Shown here in pieces: positions 1 through 7,674 of a stretch of 10,944 nucleotides of DNA. The stretch comes from Syntrophobacteria bacterium (GTDB taxonomy: Bacteria; Desulfobacterota; Syntrophobacteria; JARFUL01). The number at the start of each line of letters is the position of its first letter. Within the stretch, counting starts at the first letter, position 1. Where the stretch lies: assembly GCA_029289015.1 (NCBI GenBank), contig JARFUL010000282.1, positions 1-10,944 of the forward strand, given 5' to 3'. The notes beneath the pieces are model-generated. The model had not been told where the DNA came from and made no database searches. It was given only the letters and a program-made list of their open reading frames with translations. The translations under genes and the position numbers were made by a program.

Positions 1-3000
1 GGCCAGAAAGAGCCCTCGGACGGCTACTTCACCAAGACCCTGAGCCAGGCGGAGTGGGTCAACCAGCTTGCCGACTCCCGGTACTTCCCCACCGCGTTCA
101 ACGTGGGGGTCGATCCCACGGACATGACCACCTACAACGGGTTCAGGATGGAGGGAGCCCAGATAAAGCCCCAGTTGGTCTCAGGCGGAGGCCAGACCCT
201 GGAGAACTGGTCCCTCTCCGACGGAACCAACACCACGCCCGGGGGCGGCGTGATGGAGGTGGGGGAGCTCTACAACTACGACATCCGGGTCCAGGTACCC
301 GAGGAGCCCACCGGGCTGGTGCAGAAGATGTCCTCCCAGGTCCGCTGGGGGCTTTGCGTGTACAACTACGACCACGAGAGGTCCGACATCTTCAACGGCA
401 ACGTAATAAACGGCGGCACCTTCTGGGGCAAATTCCCCATCTATCCAAAAACCTGGGACGACGCGGCCGACAGGGTCGAGGTTCCCCTCCACGTGAAGTC
501 CGACCCGGCCGACATCGTCAAGACCGTGGAGTACCACCCCCAGATCTGGGGCACCACCCCCACCGCGGAGATGTTCTACACCATAATGACCTACTTCCAG
601 CAGTCCACCCCGTACTACTACGCCACCGACTGGAACGTGAACGCGGACCACGCGTCCAAGGAGTACGATATAAGCAACGCGTGGGACCCCTACTACTTCG
701 ACGAGTTTACCGCGAAGGTCCCCTGCGCGCAGTCCTTCATCATTCATATCACCGACCGCGAGCCCTTTCGTGACGGCGCGCTGCCCGGCGCGTTCCAGGT
801 CTCGAGGGACGACCCTTCGGAAGGCGACCGGGACGCAACCCAGACCGCGGGAGGGGTCGGCCAGCTGAGGAACCTCCTGGACGACCTGACCTACTACATG
901 CACACCGAGGACCTGAGGCCCGACGCGACCAACCCCGACCTCCCGGGCAAGCAGACCCTGGTGACCTATAACATCATGGCCGCGCTGGGCGCGCCGGTGA
1001 GCAAGTACAAGCCCGCGGTGGACATCCTGAAGGACGCGTCGGTGAACGGCGCGTTCGAGGACGACAACAACGACGGCAAGCCCAACTACACCGACCACAC
1101 CGGGGCCACCCTAGACTTCCACCCGGTCAACTGGGACACCTGGGACGCGAACCAGGCCTGGACCCAGACCGGCTACACCAACGAGTGGGACAAGCTGGAC
1201 GAGGACGGCAACCCCAACCCCGACGGCATACCCGACACCTTCTTCCTGGCCACGGACGGCTACAAGCTGGAGGCGAGGCTCCTCGCCACCCTCTACGACA
1301 TCATCAGGAGGGTGGGCTCGGGCACCGCGGCCTCCATTATCTCCTCCTCGCGCTCCGGCGAGGGCGCGCTGCTCCAGGCGCTCTTCTGGCCCTCCCGGAC
1401 CGACCAGAACGGGAACACGCTCCTTTGGTCCGGCTTCCTGAGGGAGTTCTGGGTCGACGAGTACGGCAACCTGAGGGAAAACACCGATGATATCGCGTCC
1501 TGGCCCTCTGGCGGGGTGCAGAAGCCCAGAACCACCGACGTCATAACGGACCCCGGGTCAGGCATGAGGTACTTCCTTGAGCCCAAGACCGACAGGGTGG
1601 TCAGGTACTTCTACGACAGAACCGAGGGCCGCACGAGGGCCTACCGGTTCGAGGTGGATGACTTCGGCAAGATAATTACCGGGCAGCACGACGGGAGCGC
1701 GTCGAACAAGGTCCTCATAGACTCCGGCGCAGATTTCGAGGCCGAGGGGGTCAAGGCCAACGTGACCATCGGGGGCAGTCCCGGATACTGGATAGCCCAG
1801 TTCAGGCAGATAGACACCGACTCCGACGGAAAGCCGGACTTTATAGAGCCCATTGTGGCCGCGCAGATCACCGGGGTGAGCAACACCACCATAACCACCA
1901 CCGCGAACATAGACTGGGAGCCGGGTGACTCCTACACCATCTCCCAGACCGAGCCGGAGATCGTGGAGCTGGATGATCTTCTTCCCATCTGGGACGCGGG
2001 CAGCATGCTGGCCCAGGAGTCCCCGACCCAGAGGGTCTACGACACGAGCGGCTCGGGACGCTACATATTCACCTGGCTCGACTCCAATGGAGACGGGGTG
2101 GTGGACGTGGGCGAGGTCATGGACTTCAAAGACACCAACAAGACCGACCTGAGGGAATCGCTCAGGGCCGCGGACGATACTGAGGCCGAAAAGATAATCA
2201 ACTACATAAGGGGCCAGGACCAGACCGGCTACAGGCCGAGGACCTACCTGGTGGAGGGCACGGAGCAGACCTGGAAGCTCGGGGACATAATATACTCCAC
2301 CCCGACCCTGGTGGGCGCGCCCGCGGAGGACTTCGACTTCATCTACAACGACCCCACCTACGCGACATATTACCGGACCCACGTGAACAGGAGGTTCATG
2401 CTCTATTTGGGGGCCAACGACGGGATGATCCACGCGTTCAACGTGGGCTGGTACGACCGGGACAACAGGATCTACTACGAGTACCACGATACGAGCAATC
2501 CCAAGAAGATGGGACAGGAGATGTGGGCCTACGTGCCCTACGAGCTCTTGGCGCACCTCAAGTGGCTCACCGAGCCCGACTACCCCCACGTGTACTACGT
2601 GGACAATAAACCAAAGGTGGTGGATGTGCGGCTCCCCGGCCTCTGGGGCAACGTAGCCGGGGATCCGGTCCACCCCTACGGATGGGGAACAATCCTCATC
2701 TGCGGCCTGCGCTACGGCGGCAAGGGCATCAACGGGGGCGACAGGTTCTTCAGCTCCGCCTACTTCGCGCTGGACATCACCGACCCCGAGTCCCCGCCCA
2801 CCCTGCTGTGGTCCTTCAAGGACACTGTTGAGGGCACCGCGGGCGGGGGCACCGCGACCACCATGACCGACGCGGGCGGAGACTTCGTAAACCAGGGTAT
2901 CGCCGCGGGCATGACAATCTGGAACCTGACCGACGGCTCCAGGGGAAAGATCACCGCGGTGACCGCGACAACCATCACCGCCGCGATTGACGGCGGCACG

Positions 3001-4266
3001 AACAACGCGTGGAACGCGGGGAACAAGTATGCGATAAACCGGATGGGGCTTACCACGTCATACCCCGCGGTGGCCAGGGTTCTCGACAAGTGGTACATGG
3101 TGGTGGGCTCGGGCCCCAACGATTACGACGGCACCTCCGATACGCGCGGCAACATCTACGTGGTGGACCTTGAGGACGGCAGCCTGGACTACAGGTTCAT
3201 TCTCCCCTACACCAATATCGCGGTGGACCACCACCCCGACGAGGCCAAGTCGTTCGTAGGCGACCCGGTTACCGTGGACATAGACCTCGACACCGTGAAC
3301 AACAACGAGCAGTACTCCGCAGAGCTGGCCTACGTGGGCACCGTGTTCGAGAACCCGGGCTACGACCCGTCCGACTGGAACTACGGGCCCAAGTGGATGG
3401 GCAAGATGTACCGCATCAAGATGTACGACGGCGCGGGCGCGCCCCAGGCGCCTACAGCCTGGTCCGACAACTACCTCAGTGTCCTGGCCCAGCCCTTTGC
3501 CGGCGGAGACACCGACTACAGCGACTCCGTTGACTACGTGGTGGGGCCCTCGTCCGCGGGGGCCAACGTGGCCATAGACGAGTCCGGCAACTACTGGGTC
3601 TACTTCGGCACCGGAAGCTTCCTCTCCAACGAGGACAAGACCGCGGACGTCCATGCGTCGCACTATCAACTGAGGAACGCGCTCTACGGGCTCAAAGAGC
3701 CGGTGGCCGGAGGGGTGCTGACCCTGGCCGAAGTATCGCTCAATGAGGCCAACCCGGACATCTTCGTGGCCACAAACGCGGTGGTAAACGAGGCCGGCTA
3801 CGTTGACACCGGCACAGGCTGGGGCCAGATACACTTCAACTCGCTTCTTTCGCAAATCAACTCGGTTAACGGCTGGAAGATCCAGCTCGCTGAGAACGAG
3901 AAGTCCCTGACCATGGGCGCGGTTATCGGCGGGCTGGAGCTGGCCCCCACCTATACTCCAGAGAACGACATCTGCTCCTTCGCGGGAACCAGTGATCTGT
4001 GGGCGGTCTACTTCAAGACCGGCACCGCGTACGTGGAGTCCGTCATCGGCCTGGAGGCTGATGTCACCATCTCCGGACAGAGTGCGAAGCAGGTGCTCAG
4101 GAAGACGACCCTGGGCGTGGGCGTGGCCAGTGCGCCGGCCATGCACGTGGGCAGGTCCACCAAGGTGTTCGTGCAGAGCTCCACCGGGGCCATAGTGGAC
4201 CTGGAGATAGAGACCCCCTTCAAGACCAAGTCCGGGCTCACCTCCTGGAGGTACGTGATACCCTAA
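1..4266 (+). CDS. pilY1: PilY1/PilC-like type IV pilus tip adhesin, 5'-truncated by window
   Basis: Frame 1 is open from base 1 to a TAA, so 1421 residues are visible and the true start lies outside the window; a GTG at 103 is internal. PilY1 proteins sit on the outer surface at the pilus tip and act in pilus biogenesis, adhesion and mechanosensing. Seen, numbered from base 1: the end of a von Willebrand A domain, with the GTTP threonine near residue 186 and the TDREP aspartate near 252 (usually TDGEP). The DxSxS part would be upstream. A GANDGMIHAF propeller strand follows at 804-813, then MWAYVPYELL and YYVDNKPKVVDV segments, an FALDITDP strand, a VYFGTG strand near 1200 and the C-terminal SSTGAI...SWRY end. 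Four acidic DxNxDG-type loops and two inserted beta-modules are listed separately. Secretion signal and N-terminus cannot be seen. Family assignment is firm; the exact role is inferred from the family. Confidence 0.93.
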   Translation, partial: GQKEPSDGYFTKTLSQAEWVNQLADSRYFPTAFNVGVDPTDMTTYNGFRMEGAQIKPQLVSGGGQTLENWSLSDGTNTTPGGGVMEVGELYNYDIRVQVPEEPTGLVQKMSSQVRWGLCVYNYDHERSDIFNGNVINGGTFWGKFPIYPKTWDDAADRVEVPLHVKSDPADIVKTVEYHPQIWGTTPTAEMFYTIMTYFQQSTPYYYATDWNVNADHASKEYDISNAWDPYYFDEFTAKVPCAQSFIIHITDREPFRDGALPGAFQVSRDDPSEGDRDATQTAGGVGQLRNLLDDLTYYMHTEDLRPDATNPDLPGKQTLVTYNIMAALGAPVSKYKPAVDILKDASVNGAFEDDNNDGKPNYTDHTGATLDFHPVNWDTWDANQAWTQTGYTNEWDKLDEDGNPNPDGIPDTFFLATDGYKLEARLLATLYDIIRRVGSGTAASIISSSRSGEGALLQALFWPSRTDQNGNTLLWSGFLREFWVDEYGNLRENTDDIASWPSGGVQKPRTTDVITDPGSGMRYFLEPKTDRVVRYFYDRTEGRTRAYRFEVDDFGKIITGQHDGSASNKVLIDSGADFEAEGVKANVTIGGSPGYWIAQFRQIDTDSDGKPDFIEPIVAAQITGVSNTTITTTANIDWEPGDSYTISQTEPEIVELDDLLPIWDAGSMLAQESPTQRVYDTSGSGRYIFTWLDSNGDGVVDVGEVMDFKDTNKTDLRESLRAADDTEAEKIINYIRGQDQTGYRPRTYLVEGTEQTWKLGDIIYSTPTLVGAPAEDFDFIYNDPTYATYYRTHVNRRFMLYLGANDGMIHAFNVGWYDRDNRIYYEYHDTSNPKKMGQEMWAYVPYELLAHLKWLTEPDYPHVYYVDNKPKVVDVRLPGLWGNVAGDPVHPYGWGTILICGLRYGGKGINGGDRFFSSAYFALDITDPESPPTLLWSFKDTVEGTAGGGTATTMTDAGGDFVNQGIAAGMTIWNLTDGSRGKITAVTATTITAAIDGGTNNAWNAGNKYAINRMGLTTSYPAVARVLDKWYMVVGSGPNDYDGTSDTRGNIYVVDLEDGSLDYRFILPYTNIAVDHHPDEAKSFVGDPVTVDIDLDTVNNNEQYSAELAYVGTVFENPGYDPSDWNYGPKWMGKMYRIKMYDGAGAPQAPTAWSDNYLSVLAQPFAGGDTDYSDSVDYVVGPSSAGANVAIDESGNYWVYFGTGSFLSNEDKTADVHASHYQLRNALYGLKEPVAGGVLTLAEVSLNEANPDIFVATNAVVNEAGYVDTGTGWGQIHFNSLLSQINSVNGWKIQLAENEKSLTMGAVIGGLELAPTYTPENDICSFAGTSDLWAVYFKTGTAYVESVIGLEADVTISGQSAKQVLRKTTLGVGVASAPAMHVGRSTKVFVQSSTGAIVDLEIETPFKTKSGLTSWRYVIP
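1696..1944 (+). repeat. Inserted beta-module, copy 1, in the PilY1-like protein
   Basis: This protein-level module lies just before the propeller. It has the pattern DSGADFEAEGV (1720-1752), then ITGVSNTTIT (1867-1896), then WEPGDSYTIS (1915-1944). Copy 2 at 2836-3039 shows the same three blocks in the same order. Copy 1 carries an extra stretch between blocks one and two that includes the acidic loop DTDSDGKPD (1813-1839). Similar short beta-modules occur in surface proteins of environmental bacteria. I infer a duplicated, structurally independent insert; its function is unknown. Confidence 0.7.
2836..3039 (+). repeat. Inserted beta-module, copy 2, within the PilY1-like propeller
   Basis: This is the second copy of the module, with blocks DAGGDFVNQGI (2869-2901), ITAVTATTIT (2950-2979) and WNAGNKYAIN (3010-3039) matching copy 1. 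It interrupts the propeller between the FALDITDP...LLWSF strand and the TSYPAVARV strand. In ordinary PilY1 proteins I would expect the corresponding strands to follow each other closely. The copies differ at most positions, so this is an old duplication or two separate acquisitions, not a recent tandem repeat. Confidence 0.7.
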
Positions 4267-4289
4267 AATTAAGCCATAGGTTCAAAGAT

Positions 4290-4319
4290 CCCCCTCCCCC
4301 TTTCGGGAGGGGGTTTTCT
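4290..4319 (+). terminator. Intrinsic terminator of the pilY1-like gene
   Basis: A perfect 9-bp stem, CCCCCTCCC (4290-4298) with GGGAGGGGG (4305-4313), has a 6-nt loop and is followed by TTTTCT. It begins 24 bases after the stop codon. It is enclosed by a second 8-bp inverted repeat, AGCCATAG (4272-4279) and CTATGGCT (4318-4325), whose right arm overlaps the end of the T tract. Confidence 0.9.
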
Positions 4320-4443
4320 ATGGCTCCGTAACCCCAAAGACGGGCGCAGGACCGGCGCGCGACCGCAATCAAAAAAGGCCTCCCGGCATGGCCCGAAGTA
4401 CTCCTCCCACAACCTATCCAGAGGGCTGAGAAATATTTTAATG

Positions 4444-4478
4444 TTGACCTTTCAAGCTCTTTTTGGAAGTGTTATTAT
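4444..4478 (+). promoter_or_regulatory. Probable promoter region of the por operon
   Basis: This AT-rich patch stands out in a GC-rich gap between the pilY1 terminator and the por genes. TTGACC (4444-4449) is a good -35 and TATTAT (4473-4478) a good -10, but they are 23 bases apart. The pairs with better spacing are weaker: TTTCAA (4450-4455) with TATTAT at 17 bases, or TTGACC with TGTTAT (4470-4475) at 20. The exact boxes are therefore uncertain. The other parts of 4326-4537 show no gene. Confidence 0.4.
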
Positions 4479-4537
4479 CCGTGCGTGGAAAATGGTGCTA
4501 AGGTTGATTCTGAAGGGTGGAAGGGAAGCTGATTGAT

Positions 4538-5131
4538 ATGGTTGAGGTAAGGTGGCACGGCACCGGAGGACAAGGGGTGGTCACCGCGGCAAGGCTATTG
4601 GCCCAGGCCGCTTTTTACGCAGGGTTCAAGGGGGTGACAGCCACGCCCTTTTTCGGCGCGGAGAGGAGGGGCGCGCCCGTGGTGGCCTTCAACCGGTTGA
4701 ACAGCGAGCCCATCAGGACGCATCAGTCCGTGACGAACCCGGACGTGGTGGTGGTGCTTGAGGAGAGGCTTCTCAATATCCTTGACGTGACCGAGGGGCT
4801 GGCCCCGGAAGGCATAGTTCTCATCAACACCACCCGCTCCGCGCACAACTTCAACGGGCTCCACGGGGTGAAGAACCTGGCCACCTGCGACGCGACCGGG
4901 ATCTGCCGGGAGATCGGCCTGGTGGTCGCGGGCTACGTGCTGGCCAACACCACCCTCCTGGGAGGGTTCGTCCGGGCCACGGGGCTTTTGGACATGAAGA
5001 CCATAAGCGAGGCCATCAGGTCATCCTTCTCCGAGAGCGCGGCCGACCTGAACATCAAAGGCGCGGGCATGGCATACGAGAGAACCACAACCTCCGACGG
5101 CTTCGCGCGGATCGTAAAGAGTGAAGGATAG
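4538..5131 (+). CDS. porC: 2-oxoacid:ferredoxin oxidoreductase, gamma subunit (PorC-type)
   Basis: This is the gamma subunit of a four-subunit, thiamine-diphosphate and iron-sulfur enzyme of the cytoplasm. The enzyme oxidises a 2-oxoacid with CoA to acyl-CoA, CO2 and reduced ferredoxin, and the gamma domain helps bind CoA. The 197-residue protein starts with VEVRWHGTGGQGVVTAARLL, the family's N-terminal glycine-rich motif (GTGGQG at residues 8-13), followed by PFFGAERRGAPVVAF. The ATG at 4538 is preferred over the upstream GTG at 4517. It puts the conserved motif at the very N-terminus and has a purine-rich AAGGGAAG (4521-4528) at good distance. It is the first gene of the operon, with the delta gene beginning 3 bases after its stop. 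Length is normal for stand-alone gamma subunits. Confidence 0.94.
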   Translation: MVEVRWHGTGGQGVVTAARLLAQAAFYAGFKGVTATPFFGAERRGAPVVAFNRLNSEPIRTHQSVTNPDVVVVLEERLLNILDVTEGLAPEGIVLINTTRSAHNFNGLHGVKNLATCDATGICREIGLVVAGYVLANTTLLGGFVRATGLLDMKTISEAIRSSFSESAADLNIKGAGMAYERTTTSDGFARIVKSEG

Positions 5132-5134
5132 CTG

Positions 5135-5419
5135 ATGGCGAAGACTAAGAAGGTCGCGGCCTGGGCTGCTCCCGGACCCGGGGACGCGGGCAAGACCGGC
5201 TTGTGGAGGACCCAGAGGCCGGTGGTGGACCCTGAAAGATGCACCCCCGCGAAGAAGAAGAACGACGCGTGCTACATCTGCTGGCTGGTCTGCCCCGACG
5301 GCGTGATATCGAGGGGCCAGGGCCCTGAGATAGACCTCGAGTACTGCAAGGGTTGCAGCATCTGCGCCGAGGAGTGTCCCGTGGACGCGATATCAATGGT
5401 CGACGAGGAGGAGGCATGA
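5135..5419 (+). CDS. porD: 2-oxoacid:ferredoxin oxidoreductase, delta (ferredoxin) subunit (PorD-type)
   Basis: This 94-residue 2[4Fe-4S] ferredoxin-like subunit passes electrons from the catalytic clusters to external ferredoxin. The N-terminal part WRTQRPVVDPERC is typical of PorD proteins. The second cluster motif is canonical: C71-x2-C74-x2-C77-x3-C81-P. The first is unusual: C36 is followed by nine residues (TPAKKKNDA) before C46-x2-C49-x3-C53-P, where C-x2-C-x2-C-x3-C is the rule. The codons around 5240-5296 are clean and in frame. AAGGA (5124-5128), just before and overlapping the gamma stop region, serves as ribosome binding site. Its TGA overlaps the alpha start codon (ATGA at 5416-5419), which suggests coupled translation. 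Family assignment is firm; the effect of the longer loop is unknown. Confidence 0.93.
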   Translation: MAKTKKVAAWAAPGPGDAGKTGLWRTQRPVVDPERCTPAKKKNDACYICWLVCPDGVISRGQGPEIDLEYCKGCSICAEECPVDAISMVDEEEA

Positions 5420-6609
5420 GCCTGGTCAAGATAATAAGCGGCAACGTGGCCGCGGCCCAGGCCGCGAGGCTCTCGGGGGTGGGCGTGCTCTCCGCGTATC
5501 CCATAACCCCGCAGTCCGAAGTGGCCGAGACCCTGGCCAAGTTTGTGGAGTCCGGGGAACTCGATGCCGAGATGGTGCGGGTGGAGTCCGAGCACTCCGC
5601 GATGGCGGTGCTCATTGCCGCGTCCACCGTGGGAGCCCGGACCTTCACCGCGACCTCGGCCAACGGCCTCACCTACATGCACGAGATGCTCCACTGGGCC
5701 GCGGGTTCGAGGCTGCCCGTGGTCATGGCGGTGGCCAACCGGGGGATGTCTGCGCCCTGGACCATCTACCCGGACCTCAACGACACCATCTCCCAGAGGG
5801 ACACGGGCTGGATCCAGTTCTACTGCCGCAACCACCAGGAGATAGTGGACAATATTCTCATCGCCTACCGGGTGGCCGAGGCGGTGCACCTCCCCGCGAT
5901 GGTCTGCTACGAGGGGTTCATCATCTCCCACACCGTAACCCCGGTCCACCTGCCGGAGCCCGAGATAGAAGGATTTTTGCCCCCCTACGAGCCCCTGGTG
6001 GAGCTCCCGGGCCCCGTGCCCTGGAACCTCAACCAGGTGGTTCTGCCCGACCCCAGGCCCGATGGCGCGGGGGAGGTATGCCCCGGGTACATGGAGATGC
6101 GCTACGAGATGGCCGAGGCCATGAGCCGCGCGCCCGAGATGATAGCCCGCGCGGGGGTGGAATACCGCGAGATCACCGGCAGGTCCTACCCGGGGATGCT
6201 CTTCACCCACCTCATGGACGACGCTGAGATCGCGCTGGTCTCCATGGGCACCCTGGCCCAGGAGGTGGAGCTGGCCGCGGATATGCTCCGCAAGGAGGGG
6301 ATAAACGCGGGCGCGGTGGGGGTCAGGGTATTCCGGCCCTTCCCCGCGCGGGAGCTGGCCGGGGCCCTGGCTAATATAGACAGGGTAGCGGTCTTCGACA
6401 GGAACATCAGCTTTGGAAACGAGGGCGCGGTGGCCACGGAGCTCAAGGCCGCGCTCTTCGACGGGGGAGTGAGCCCGAAGCTCATCTCCCACATCATAGG
6501 GCTCGGGGGAAGAGAGGTAAAGACAGCCCACCTGGTGGACGCGGTGAAGGAGATTCTCAGGGATGGGGAGACAGAGCCCGGTCCCAGGTGGGAGAGGCTG
6601 AGCCTCTAG
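5416..6609 (+). CDS. porA: 2-oxoacid:ferredoxin oxidoreductase, alpha subunit (PorA-type, probably pyruvate)
   Basis: This subunit carries the pyrimidine-binding and transketolase C-terminal domains and forms the active site with the beta subunit. Of 397 residues, the visible hallmarks are YPITPQ (28-33, including the substrate-contacting Thr31), VESEHSA (56-62, with Glu59 expected to activate thiamine diphosphate), NRGMSAPW (108-115, substrate-binding arginine region) and QRDTGWIQFY (127-136). The last two favour pyruvate-type over 2-ketoglutarate- or indolepyruvate-type enzymes. Ketoisovalerate or phenylglyoxylate as substrate cannot be excluded. The ATG at 5416 is chosen because it overlaps the delta stop codon, sits just after a GAGGAGGAGG run (5405-5414) and places YPITP at the usual depth; the longer open frame from 5353 lies inside porD. 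Length matches PorA. Confidence 0.95.
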   Translation: MSLVKIISGNVAAAQAARLSGVGVLSAYPITPQSEVAETLAKFVESGELDAEMVRVESEHSAMAVLIAASTVGARTFTATSANGLTYMHEMLHWAAGSRLPVVMAVANRGMSAPWTIYPDLNDTISQRDTGWIQFYCRNHQEIVDNILIAYRVAEAVHLPAMVCYEGFIISHTVTPVHLPEPEIEGFLPPYEPLVELPGPVPWNLNQVVLPDPRPDGAGEVCPGYMEMRYEMAEAMSRAPEMIARAGVEYREITGRSYPGMLFTHLMDDAEIALVSMGTLAQEVELAADMLRKEGINAGAVGVRVFRPFPARELAGALANIDRVAVFDRNISFGNEGAVATELKAALFDGGVSPKLISHIIGLGGREVKTAHLVDAVKEILRDGETEPGPRWERLSL

Positions 6610-6638
6610 ACCGCAGGATACGGCTTTCAGGAGAGAAT

Positions 6639-7547
6639 ATGGCCCTAAAGATAAAGGATATTCCCGAAGAGGAGATGATCCACCCCGGCAGCCGCGCGTG
6701 CTCCGGCTGCGGCATGCTGCTCGCGTACCGCCACATACTCAAGGCCATGGGCGAGAAGACCGTCGCGGTGGTGCCCGCGTGCTGCCTCACCGTGGTCCAC
6801 GGGTTCTACCCCATCTCCTCGGTGAAGGTGCCCACCATAAACACCGCGTTCGCGTGCGCGGCCGCGACCGCGTCCGGGGTGGTCGCGGGCCTCAAGGCCA
6901 AGGGCAGGCACGATTACAACGTCCTGGTGATGGCCGGGGACGGGGGGACCTACGACATAGGGATCCAGTCGCTTAGCGCCGCGGCGGAGAGGGGCACCGA
7001 CTTCATCTACATCTGCTATGACAACGAGGCCTACATGTACACGGGCAACCAGCGGTCCTCCGCCACCCCGCTGGCCGCGTACACCACCACCACGCCGGTC
7101 CTCGGCAAAGAGGTGCACAAGAAGGACATGCTCGCGATCATGGAGGCCCACAACCCCCCCTACATCGCGACCGCGTCCTCCGGATACCTCCTCGACCTCT
7201 ACGAGAAGGTGCTCAAGGCCAAGGAGATAAAGGGGGGCACGAGGTTCATCCTGGTGAACGTGGCCTGCAACCCGGGATGGGGGTTCGCGGTGGCGGAAAC
7301 GGTGAAGACGGCCAAGCTCGCGGTGGAGTGCGGAATGGTGGTGCTCTCGGAGATTGAAAACGGCCGGTTCCAGCTCACGGGCCGCTCCCGGAGGCTGGCG
7401 GAAAAGGGCGACCTCGTGCCGCTTGAGGAGTATATCTCCAGCCAGGCGCGCTTTAAGGGCATAGAGCCCGAACAGGCCCGGGAGCTCCAAAACTGGGTGG
7501 ATAAGAGGTGGAAGAGATACGTGGAAAGGCACCGGGGTATCTGCTAG
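6639..7547 (+). CDS. porB: 2-oxoacid:ferredoxin oxidoreductase, beta subunit (PorB-type)
   Basis: This subunit binds the thiamine diphosphate pyrophosphate through Mg2+ and holds the proximal [4Fe-4S] cluster. Seen in 302 residues: HPGSRACSGCG, with C21 and C24; PACC, with C48/C49; and VACNPGWGF, with C210. Together these can supply the four cluster ligands. The diphosphate motif is GDGGTYDIG (100-108) followed by CYDNEAYM (126-133). In PorB proteins the next residues are usually NTG-x-QRS; here they are YTGNQRSSATP, so Asn is replaced by Tyr134. The ATG at 6639 is preferred over a GTG at 6588 inside porA, because it has AGGAG (6630-6634) just upstream and fits the family N-terminus. It follows porA by 29 bases and is the last gene of the operon. 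Confidence 0.95.
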   Translation: MALKIKDIPEEEMIHPGSRACSGCGMLLAYRHILKAMGEKTVAVVPACCLTVVHGFYPISSVKVPTINTAFACAAATASGVVAGLKAKGRHDYNVLVMAGDGGTYDIGIQSLSAAAERGTDFIYICYDNEAYMYTGNQRSSATPLAAYTTTTPVLGKEVHKKDMLAIMEAHNPPYIATASSGYLLDLYEKVLKAKEIKGGTRFILVNVACNPGWGFAVAETVKTAKLAVECGMVVLSEIENGRFQLTGRSRRLAEKGDLVPLEEYISSQARFKGIEPEQARELQNWVDKRWKRYVERHRGIC

Positions 7548-7638
7548 TGAAAATTTTATTCTATGTATCAGATCGGTTTTATGGTAAAAAGGAATCTAGG
7601 CGTTCTTCCCACCCCACAAAACCAAGAGGAAATAGGCT

Positions 7639-7658
7639 AGGCGCCCGACGCTTATTTT
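7639..7658 (+). terminator. Weak candidate terminator after the por operon
   Basis: AGGCG (7639-7643) can pair with CGCTT (7649-7653), including one G-U pair, and is followed by ATTTT. It is short. It is the only hairpin plus T-tract I find between the porB stop and the downstream promoter. Confidence 0.25.
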
Positions 7659-7674
7659 AGGTCCCTCTTTTTGT

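Noticed and set aside
181..2673. Long minus-strand open frames (181-1098 and 1558-2673) opposite pilY1
   Set aside because: Low-complexity Val/Gly/His-rich translations without family motifs. They mirror the codon bias of the PilY1 frame, which has clear conserved motifs throughout.
3058..4146. Minus-strand open frame of 362 codons opposite the end of pilY1
   Set aside because: Same artefact of GC-rich codon bias; no ribosome-binding site or recognisable domain, and it lies wholly under a well-supported gene.
4487..4498. Possible sigma54 -24/-12 elements (GG...GC) before porC
   Set aside because: The GG and GC are eight bases apart, not ten, and the flanking bases do not match the consensus.
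5353..5415. Earlier start for porA
   Set aside because: It would lie within porD in another frame. The ATG at 5416 has a strong GAGGAGGAGG and the typical ATGA overlap with the porD stop.
5272..6531. 419-codon minus-strand frame opposite porD/porA
   Set aside because: Antisense shadow of porA; the porA frame has all catalytic motifs and operon spacing.
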